DNA of 64,000 nucleotides from Anthopleura xanthogrammica. Lineage: Eukaryota; Cnidaria; Anthozoa; Actiniaria; Actiniidae. The notes under the pieces were generated by a model that worked only from the letters and a program-made list of their open reading frames with translations, did not search any database and was not told where the DNA came from. Each line of letters opens with the position of its first letter. Positions within the stretch are counted from its first letter, which is position 1. The DNA is taken from positions 4,805,071-4,869,070 of the forward strand of contig OZ025209.1 in assembly GCA_964019055.1 (NCBI GenBank), given 5' to 3'. Positions 22,201-31,400 of the stretch are shown here, piece after piece. A program made the position numbers and the translations under genes.

Positions 22201-23671
22201 ATTGGCCATAAAGCATTTTTGTAGTGAATTTAATAGGTTAAAAAAATGAGTTTCAGGAACAGGAAAAGGTGCCAAAAAGTCTGTGACACATTGACATATA
22301 AATGACATCTGAAAGGACTTATTGACTTGGAAAATAAATTACTGCGCCCGTCCGCAGGCAATACGATCTGTGGAATTGTTGGTGCACTCTTCCAAATATA
22401 ACCTAATTTTAAAATTTCTGTGATGTCCACAATTCTCAGACATCTTAGTTTTCTTCAGTTGATCAAAAAAATTACTAACTTCGACTCTTAGAAGTAAATT
22501 TGAAGGGCAAATAAACACGAAACATTCTTATGCTGCGCGCGCTGGTCAGTGTCTGAGTCGCAGAATTAAAACACTTGGACAACACTCAAATGAATTCTCA
22601 TTTTTAGATGCTTATGAAAACGTTTAATCTATTTAGTACGAGAAACTTGCAGGACGAGTTAAGACAACTGAATTACAGCGTATAACGATCTTTGTTGAAC
22701 TTTGTTGTTGAACACATAGTTCCCACTTAAGTTGCAATTGATCAGCGCGCTTGACAAGGAATGGGACTTCGCTTTAATATGAAGTCAGAGATTAGTACTG
22801 ATGAATAATGCGCGAAAATTTTAGCAAGTGAGAAACTTAAAAACTACAACAAAAAATATTTATCTGAATTTTTCAAAATTGTAATATTAAAACTTGTTTA
22901 GCTGGCAACCCGTGCGCAACACTTAATGTACGTCAGAACTGAATTAAAGTTGGATAGGAAACCATGGAAAAATTTATACTCAGAGAAATTGTGGAATAAA
23001 GTAAAGATTGAGATTGGAATTTTTTTTACCTTTCCATCGGCGGAGCTGGAAGCAACGTAGTTGCTCCTGGAACTCCATGAACAACTTTTGACTCGGTCTT
23101 CATGACCACCCACTAGTGACATTACAACGGAATTACTCCTCATATCCCAGAGTTTTAGCCCACCATCTTCTGATCCAGAACACAAGGTATCACTTGTTGT
23201 AGACGGTTCTGTATTGAATGAACATGCCCATACACCTGTAGTATGTCCAGTAAGGTTGCTCACGACTTTTCCAGTCTCGACATCGACAACACAGATCAGC
23301 TTGTCCCAAGATGCCGATGCAAGAAGACGGCCATTTGGAGAAAAGGAAGTACTAAGGATCCAGTTGGAATGGTTCTGAAATGACTGTACTAAGCCACCTG
23401 TCGAATGATTCCACAAGGCAACAGTATGATCTGCTGAACCGGTCGCGAGGAGTCCATTTGTGGAAAACTGTGGCTGAAAAGATACGCAAGTTACAGGCTG
23501 TCTGTGATGACTGATAGTCTGAGATGGTTCCAGCGTACTCAAATCCCAGATAATTGCAGTCTTGTCCCAGGAACCAGAGGCGAGGAAGAGGCCATCGGGA
23601 CTGAACTCGATGCTCGATACCTGCCACTTGTGAGCTGGGAGTTTGGTCTGCTTTTGAATATTCACACTCAT
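16242..23671 (-). CDS. Seven-bladed WD40-repeat protein with long disordered tail
   Basis: Minus-strand exons 23671-23030, 20769-20557, 19811-19616 and 17020-16242 (stop 16244-16242) join in phases 0, 0, 1 to give 609 residues. The first ~310 residues hold seven WD units, with cores such as LASGSWDKTAIIWDL, LATGSADHTVALWNH, LASASWDKLICVVDV, LCSGSEDGGLKLWDM and VASSSADGKLALWEP, then two weaker blades. The rest is a low-complexity tail rich in Ser, Asn, Gln and His, ending in an acidic helix YYADIDEVAQEMLDLTRKV. WD40 propellers are protein-binding scaffolds; I do not recognise the orthologue. The first exon alone encodes five blades. Introns are large (2.2 kb, 0.75 kb, 2.6 kb) and filled with MITEs. 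Exon chain confidence is high; function is unknown. Confidence 0.85.
17156..17346. mobile_element. CCCCCAATAATTTTG-bearing MITE with poly-C run
   Basis: In WD40 intron 3. GGGCTGTAGCAAGGGGAGG and the terminal TTTGCTACGGCATTG are weak inverted ends; CCCCCAATAATTTTGG-type sequence occurs three times within. Related to the CAGGGGCGTAGC group. Confidence 0.45.
18060..18245 (-). mobile_element. SINE copy (tRNA-derived family S2), minus orientation
   Basis: Shares with other copies the series TGTTAGGTTTTG, GAGGGAG, GGAGAAAACC, CCAACAACCTCT, GAGTCCAGGAATCAAACCC and CTGCACCACCCTTGATTCCC. On the minus strand this starts with a tRNA-like head (box A, then GGGTTTGATTCC as box B) followed by a common body. 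Confidence 0.6.
19005..19206. mobile_element. Palindromic MITE, family A copy 2 (longest)
   Basis: Inverted ends begin AATAGACCTCATCGGCTTGG and continue through TGTAATGTTGTCCCATTT, with the mirror ending at about 19206. This copy shows the true termini, longer than in copy 1. It lies in WD40 intron 3. Confidence 0.8.
19979..20122. mobile_element. Palindromic MITE, family B copy 2
   Basis: TATAGACCCCTTACAAAAC and TTACAAGGGGTCTATT are inverted ends. The core is GGAGGACAAAACAATAG with its mirror TTTTGTTTTGTGCTCC. It lies in WD40 intron 2. Confidence 0.8.
20828..21004. mobile_element. Palindromic MITE, family E
   Basis: TATAAGCCAGTTCAAAG...GAATCATTTTCAGTGC on the left is mirrored on the right, followed inward by ATTTTATCCC / GGGATAAAAT. 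About 177 bp, 77 bp upstream (in gene direction) of WD40 exon 2. Only copy seen in this window. Confidence 0.75.
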
Positions 23672-24896
23672 CTCTTAATTCAGACAAGCGGGAGTTATTT
23701 CTAGTTTCGAGAACTTCCGCTGAAATAAATAAAACACAAAAAATTTTATATCAAAGTTAGTTGAAATTTTTTTGGGAAAATACTCGATGTAAACCTGAAG
23801 GGAAGAAAATAAGAAAACGTGATATTCACCTGAAGAAACCTTCACGTTTCCATCTTATGTAACAGAATTAAATCTTCTGTCGAAGCTCCGTTGTCTTGCC
23901 GTTCTATTAATATTTATCGTAACTTTAAAAAACTTCAAAAAGTAATTCTTCAAGAGTACGCTCAAGATGCGAGCAAAATAAATGAAAGTCGACGAAAATA
24001 CTTCAATGAATTTCTGAATAGAAAGAATCTGTACTTTTTAGCGAGGAAAATAACTAGTAACTGACGAAAAACTTCGTTGGAAAGAAGTTACTAAATATAT
24101 TTTTGAAAATCTTTGACGGTCTATTGATATGCACATTTTTAATGGTTAATCATGCCTATATCTGTTATAATTAAGCGATTGGCTTAAAGTGGTCACGTGA
24201 TTGGGAGTAAGGACCGGCTGGTGAGATTAATACACTTGACTTCAATGAATAAATGAATAAATGAGTGGGTGATGACTGAAGCTAAAATTCTAGAAGGTCA
24301 GGAAAAAATACGACTTAAGACATTCTTTGGAGAATTTAGAAAAGAGACGCAAAATTCTCGAAGTATTTTCACTGCTCGAATTTTTTTCTTTTTCAGGTAT
24401 TTCAAATTGATATATTTTTGAAATTTAGAGTTTATGTATTTTGTTTTATTATTTTGAATATAAGCTTGTGTTAGCAACGTAAAGTTTATATGTTTCCAGA
24501 GCATAGGTTTTACAAGCAACCATCAGAATTAGCTAAACTTTTGGAGCTTTGCAGGATATTTTTAAAATTTATGAATGATATGCCGGTTAACACCTGAATT
24601 CCACAGATTTCTCATTTACTCAAATGCTGGAAATTTGGAGTACATTTTGTATAATTTCTTGAAGTTTTAAAGAGGACTTATTTGTAAGAAGGTAGATGGT
24701 TGTTTGAATTTTGATGACACCACATGCAAGTACATACATTACGCAGATAGTTAGGTAAAAGGTGTGAAATGCTCAAAGAATTTCCTTTCTCAAAATTGCT
24801 TTTAGGCAATGATTTAATTACTATCCCACAAATAAATGAATGTGCACAGTGCTTTTGAAGGGCCTCCTGAATCATCCTATGGGAATAGGAACCCCC

Positions 24897-24952
24897 CAGA
24901 ATATTTTATGTACATAGTATATGTACATATACTATGTACATAAAATATTCTG
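24897..24952. repeat. Perfect 56-bp palindrome
   Basis: CAGAATATTTTATGTACATA runs inward to a centre at TATGTACATA and returns without mismatch to CTG. No spacer. Checked base by base against its reverse complement. Confidence 0.9.
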
Positions 24953-25244
24953 ACTGGTTAGCAGACCTAGACAATGCATGCCCAGCCAAAATTGGAACTT
25001 TTTGAGCCAAACACCTGTGAGGGTGGTGCTCAACTGATCACATTGACTTGTCTTCTGTCCTCCATATTTTTAACCCTGCAATTCACGTATTAATAGAAAT
25101 GTAAATAATGAACAACTGGACACAATAAAGGTACAAAACTTGTCCTACGTTTCCAATAATACAATGGAACCGATTCAGGATCGAAAATAATGCAGATAGC
25201 ACAAAACTAAACTGATTTAATAGCTAATTAGAATCGACCTCTTT

Positions 25245-25560
25245 ATAATTTGATATAGACATGATGTCATTCTCTTGAGAATAAAATTCTCTGAGTTGTA
25301 TCATTCTATAGACCAAAACAATAGTTCTCAGGAGATTGAAATTCTTTTGTTTTGTCCTCCAAATTGATCTGCTTTGATGCCACCTAAAAGGAGTCTATAT
25401 TCATGTGTGTTCTTCATGTGTGTTCTCATGTGTGTTCTCATGTGTGTTCTCATGCATGTTCTCATGTGTGTTCTCGTGATCATGCACGTACAACTGATAA
25501 ACAAAGAAATGACACTCTAGGAATGACATATACATATATGGGGACATATAATATCTATGC
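25245..25560. mobile_element. MITE family A copy 3 split by family B copy 3
   Basis: Left family-A part (TGTCATTCTCTTGAGAATAA...GAGTTGTATC) ends near 25302. Family B (25307-25399, TATAGACCAAAACAATAG to AGGAGTCTATA) follows, then family A resumes with ATTCATGTGTGTTCTTCATG, a CATGTGTGTTCT expansion, ACAAAGAAATGACACTCTAG and GGAATGACATA. The order matches the reverse complement of copy 2. Confidence 0.75.
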
Positions 25561-26507
25561 CCAAGTTAAAAAGTTATATTGAGAACTTTACAGAGTAACT
25601 TATTATATTAACTGTAAAACAAAAGCTAACAGTTCATATCTATTAGTTGAATGTCCACAGAAACAAAGAATTTTGCATCTTACAAACAAAGGCTGGCTGA
25701 CGTCAAACAATACCTCCACTGGTGATAAGCATAGAAATGGATGTAGGTTGAATAAACCCTTGGATCCTTCATTGGCGACAGTGACTGGCCAAAGAATTTT
25801 TTTTAAAAATCAATGAATTATATTGAAATTAATAAAATTATTAGAACACCATATTCTATTTAATATTTACTTCAATTTATGCCTTAATGGTTAATCTATA
25901 TATTTGAAGTCCCAATTAATCAAGTTTCATGCCTCAGTAAACATTGAAACTGAACACTCCAAAATGAGTTAAAATTAAATCAAGGGAAAAAACCATACCA
26001 GCACTAGAAAGAGCATTGTCGGGTTCTTAACTTCATACCGTTGGCTATTTTACAAATCAGTCTGTATATCAGATGCCTACATTTGATTCGTGACATCCGT
26101 TTACTTCAAATATTATTGAAACCCCTGGGTATTGTGCCCTCAACCAAGGCAATTATTCTATTCTGGCTGTGTTATAAAAGAAATGTCAACACTCAGCATG
26201 AGTCCATAGAGTTATGAACACACTTGATAAGTTGATAAGTTGACCACAATTGTAATTTTTGTGTTCATAACTTCTGTGATCTATAGCAGACATAACTTAA
26301 CGGACACCCGCACATAACTGACGACTTCCTGGAGCTGCTTAGTAGAGTGCAAACAGGATATCCGTGAAATACAAATTACTAAATAGCAAAAAATAGTGCT
26401 AATTAAACAATAGAAAACAATAGAATTTGCATAAATTTGTACTATTTAGTACAACTAAAGTTTCACGGATGTACTGTTTTAGCTCTAATAATTCTTTGTT
26501 GTTTTGA

Positions 26508-26788
26508 TACAGCTATTTTAAAAAACGTTGAATACTGAATACTGCATACTGAATAGTGCATTTCAAGACTGAAATGCATTTTAGGTCATGTTATATTGTC
26601 TAAAGTAAAATAAATAATTATTTATTTGATTTTTAGTGCATTCAATCCAAAACAATCTTCTAGCTATATATAGACAGCAAATTGCTATATATTTACTTTT
26701 TATTTCAAATTAATAAGACCCACAATGCCCTTTGGTCTTGGAATGCACTATTCAGTATTCACTATTCAACGTTTTTTAAATAGCTGTA
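26508..26788. mobile_element. MITE family D copy 1 (TACAGCTATTT ends)
   Basis: TACAGCTATTTTAAAAAACG and its mirror CGTTTTTTAAATAGCTGTA are inverted ends flanked by TA. Inner arms GAATAGTGCATTTCAAGAC / CCAAGGGC-type partner TTGGAATGCACTATTC. Second copy at 60503-60785. Confidence 0.8.
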
Positions 26789-27702
26789 TATTGTTAACCT
26801 GTGTAGTGAGTCCCTTCTCTTCCTCTTCCAACCCCAATTATCCCCCTTACAATATTCTTAACTAATAAGAAATATGGAGCAAAAGAACCCTTTAGATTAT
26901 ACCATGCATGAAACAAATTGGGACTATCTCGTTAAAAGGACAAGCACAATATTGCTTTCTACACAAAACTTATATTTCACCATATTTTCTTTATCAAATT
27001 TGTGTATGTCCAACAAGGAAAAAAAGACAAGATCATAATCATGTAGAAGTCTGTATATCACATTATTAGTCCTTATTTAATTTGCTTTCTGGGATTATTA
27101 TAATATGTCGTCTCTAACAAATGTCAGCCACCAACTGAAGTAACAAGAGAATCTAGGATTTCATACACTGAAATCTTTAGAGATTATTGTAAATTTCCAT
27201 TTAGGAGGGACTGCGCAGAACTTTCTGCCAAGTTTCTCCTAAAAACAGATGTTTCAAGACAATCTTTAGGGATTGCTGGTTCACAACCATTCCCAAGAGA
27301 CGTAAATGACAAAGACATGGCAGCCATGTTGGTGGTAGGAGTCATTTGTTCAATACTACCAACATGTCACCAACATGGCTCTGATGACCGAAATCAAAAA
27401 CTGTATTTTTTCTTGCTCATGACAATTCTTAATCATCAATATAAAGTGCTATTTTGAAGCAATCCACATTGACCAGGTGAGATAATTTGGCAGTGGTTCA
27501 CCAGAGGAGCTCTTCTTCCACTGCGCCCTACTTGGTGAGCTTTTTTTCCACATTAATTAATTCCCATTCTTGATGCAGTCTTTCACAAAATATTCTTTAA
27601 ACTCTTCATATTTTACACTTCCATGCAACATCATAAACTTATAAAGTCTTACTTGGAAAGTAAGCTTTTTCCATAGTCAATATTTCTTGTTTCATCCATC
27701 AA

Positions 27703-27978
27703 TCACTGAGCTAGAAACTTTCTTCCCTTTGCTCTTCTTCTTGCTAAAACCTTCCTACCATTTCTAGTCCTCAGTCTTTCCAAGAAACCATGTTTTCTTT
27801 TCCTCTGTAAAGTCTTTGGTTGGTATTCCATACCAAACCTTACAAACCTACATGACTGAAGCAGTGGAAAACGAGTGCCAGTTAAATTCGCAGCAGAATT
27901 TACCACAATCGAAAGATTTCCTAAAGTAGAAACACCAATACCTCTAAGGGCATTTACTCCTCTTGTGATCCAGCTCAT
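27703..27978 (-). CDS. MRPL34: Mitochondrial large-subunit ribosomal protein bL34m
   Basis: Single-exon gene of 91 residues. The C-terminal half carries the bL34 signature: [19 protein letters not shown] followed by [18 protein letters not shown] (about residues 52-89), a very basic rRNA-binding helix-turn-helix conserved from bacteria to mitochondria. Residues 1-50 form a Ser/Arg/Leu-rich, acid-free leader suited to mitochondrial import and absent from the bacterial protein. The start is the first ATG. The gene is head to head with the CENP-Q gene, 452 bp apart. Confidence 0.95.
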   Translation of the reverse strand: MSWITRGVNALRGIGVSTLGNLSIVVNSAANLTGTRFPLLQSCRFVRFGMEYQPKTLQRKRKHGFLERLRTRNGRKVLARRRAKGRKFLAQ

Positions 27979-28430
27979 TAAGCTAACTTTTTTCTTCCCA
28001 GATTACGAAGAATAAATAAATATGTTCACCAACTTTTTGTTTGCAAGTTGAACTTTGAAGAAACGAAAGAACTACGCACGTGAGAACCTGGGAAAGAATC
28101 ATATGACCGAATTGAGTTATGGGAAATCGTATCTGTGGGGGGAGGAGTAAGTAGTAAAATTATTAAAAAATAATTCTATTGCATACTCAAAAATATTATC
28201 CAAAAATAAAAAAAGAGTCATAAAAAGGTATGAATTATATTACATTAAGTGTCTAGAAAAAGATAAAACTATTGGATTACCTTTCTGTGTGGTCAATGAC
28301 ATTGGGGTTATTAACCCCTCCCTACACGGGTTACTTTTTGTCTTACAAATTCGCGCCATGTTTTGAAGTTGGATTCAAGAGAGTTTGTGAGACTGTGAAA
28401 AAATATTTTCTAGTAAAAACTCTCTCAAAA
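27979..28430. promoter_or_regulatory. Divergent promoter region between MRPL34 and CENPQ
   Basis: 452 bp between the two start codons. A perfect E-box CACGTG lies at 28077-28082. No clear TATA box. Shared promoter use is inferred from head-to-head order only. Confidence 0.45.
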
Positions 28431-31400
28431 ATGGCAAAGAGGAGAACCAGAATAACACCAAAAGTACGCCGAAGAGTAAAAAGAGTTAGTAAGTCACCGG
28501 AACGTTTGAACGAAAGTCCGAAAGGAAGGTTTTCTCCTGAGGAAAACGAGAGGAATAAAAGACAAACTACAGCTGATAGAGCGGGAAGGACTGCTTCAAA
28601 AAGAAAGGCAGAATCTCCTAAAAAAAGTACTTTTTCATCTCGTTATTCAAGCAGCTCTTCTGGAGATAATGAATTTCAAGAAGAAAGCAGGCAAGTCCCA
28701 AAGAAGAAACGACATGTGGAGGAACCCAAAACAACACGAACCAAGAATAAGGTTGGCATTTACAAAATAACTTAGGGAGTTTTTGGAAATTGTTGTTATT
28801 TTTTTACAATTTTTTGTATACTGGTAGTAAATTGCTTGTTGACACAACTATAGAATGCCCTGCAGAGTAAAAGTATTAGACTGTCTATGCCTACGGAGTG
28901 AGGTCCCTTGGGGTTAGGATTTAGGGTTAATATTTGGAAACACTTAGTTTGTAGGAATAGCTGTGTAGCCTTGTAGGTTGTGTAGGCATGTAGGCTGTGT
29001 AGGCTTGTAGGTTGTGTAGGCACGTAGGCTGTGTAGGATTGTGGGCTGTGTAGGCGTGTAGGCTGTGTAGGCATGTACGCTGTAGACTCATAGGCTTCGT
29101 GGGTTTTTAGGCTTGTACACTTAGATTATTGAGGTAGGGAGGTAGGCAACTTACTACCTTTATTCTGCAGGGTATTCTATAGTTTTTACTTGTTTTTTTT
29201 TTTCATTTATAGAAGTCAATGGTAAATAAACAAGCAGATACTTTAACCAAGGATATCAACCAAGAAAAAACAGGTACATTACATCAAATTTAAAAGACCC
29301 ACCAACATACCCACCCACCAACATACCCACCCACCTACCCACCAACATACCCACCCACTTACCTACATATTTAGCTACCTACCTTCCCAAAGTACCTACT
29401 CATTTTCTCATAGCACCTATCCACCTTCCTACCTACAGTCTATACCCAAAACCAAACCACCTTCCTAATTACCAACCTGCTTATCTAAGTAACTAAATGA
29501 ACTACCTGCCACCTAAATAACCACCCACGTACCTAATGAACAGCTTGCAAACCTACTAACCTACCTACATATACCTATGCACCTATCTAAAATCAAACCA
29601 ACTTACAACTCTACCAACCTACCTACATACCTACCCTCATAACTACCTAATTAACTAACAACCAACCAGTTTACAAACCTACCAACGTACATACATTTAT
29701 AACCTACCCACCCAATTGCCTACTTTAACTTATTGCTTCATGTATTCTCTATTTTCTTCTATGTAGGAAGGACTAGGAAATTGAGGACAACTAAAAACTC
29801 CAGGAAAGAGAGACAAATATCTGAAAGAATAAGAGATCTGATTGTTACCAAAAAAGTGTATTCCAAATGGAAGCCACTTAGTTCCTCGACAAAGGATTAT
29901 ATTAAACAAGTTGTAGCTGACACAATGCCGTAAGTTACTGCAATTCTCAATATTCTGCAAACTCAGACTTTATTGTGAAATTGATTTTATGCTGCCGTCA
30001 ATCAAAACTAAGCAGTCAGTACCTTTTATATTTTTAATTGGCTGTGAAATACCAAAGAAAACCTGGAGAAAAACCTGGAGAAAAACCCAAGGGCAGATCC
30101 AGGGGGGTGAATTGGGTGACAAGTCACCCCCCTTGTAGTTGAATATAATAAGAATATAGGATAAGATAAGAGCAAAAAATACACTATGTAATGCCTTGCT
30201 AGGTACCAGTCACCCCCCTTGAAATCCTTCTGGATCCGCCACTGAAACCAGGAGAGAACCAACAAGCATCTCTTCTCACACCTGAGTTGACACCAAGCCT
30301 TGGAATTAAACCAGGCATTTCATTAGAAGTCGGCAACTGGCGAAACTGGACGTCTACTTTCTACTATATCTGAGCCACCTACTTTTGCCATTCCACGTCC
30401 CAGTTGTACCTGTTACGTATACCTACGGTAGTGGCCCCTTCATTGATACAGCCGCCTAATTAAGTAAACCATCTGCCTACATGTACTTGAGATCCAGCTG
30501 AGTTGATCGCCTTCCCTGAAAGGAATTATGGGTCACTATTTTTGGTTAGCATTTTTCGAGCATTTTCCGAGTATACAATGTTGACTTCTCTTGTTGATTG
30601 AAATATAATTCCGCCATGAGTTCGACTAGTGTTTACAATTAATTTAAAGAAGGAAGAACTCGTATTTCATAAATTATCTTGGCAGAATAATGGGAAATGC
30701 TAATCAAACTACGATGTCAAATCCTAAATTCTGAATGGTTGACCTTGAGTTTGTTCTGAAGGTCAACTCAGCTGGATTTTAATGAAATCCCTGGTTAAAC
30801 CCTGGTTGCATTGGTCAGCAGCAAGTAATGTCACCTCTGCACTTACATGTATATGTATGTCTGTGCATGCTTTTTGCAGTGAAGCAAAGCACCTCATTGT
30901 GTTCCTGGTTTGTTCCTTATCCTATGTGTGCATTATTCCTATAGAAAGATTATCAGCAATGTTACAAGTGAGGAAAGTAAAGAGGGAGTCCAGCACTGTT
31001 TAAGCCACTTAAAAGACAGGTAAAGAATTCCTCACTTTTCAGATGTACAATAAGACAATATCTTATGATGAAAATCATGAATAGTTAGTCCTCTTCACAG
31101 TTCCCTGCACCATTTTGAAAAGTAGCCGTACCTCTGCATGAAAGTGAGACAGGGGGTGACCTTGCAATGATAGAGGCCTTTTTAAACACTTTGGATAATT
31201 ATTCACATGTCTATATCATTGCAAGGTCACCACATGTCTCGCTTCAATGCAAATTACCTTTCAAGATGATTAGGAGTTTTTCGGCTTGTTTTGAATTATC
31301 TGTTTATATAATTTTTTTAATAGATTTTGAAATTTTTTCTTTCACAGTATTCTCATTAAAATGAACAAAATCAAAGGACCAAGCCAGCAACCAGATTACA

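Larger units (their letters stand above)
23672..27702. other. 4 kb intergenic region with transposon remnants
   Basis: No supportable gene between the divergent start of the WD40 gene and the end of bL34m. Contents: a perfect 56-bp palindrome (24897-24952), a nested MITE A/B complex (25245-25560), an imperfect palindrome around 26355-26475 (GTGAAATAC / GTTTCACGG arms), MITE family D (26508-26788), and otherwise AT-rich sequence. Confidence 0.6.

Noticed and set aside
28272..28430. N-terminal extension of CENP-Q
   Set aside because: The open frame begins with TTG; the ATG at 28431 has a better context and starts the typical basic N-terminus. The in-frame ATG near 28296 cannot be fully excluded.
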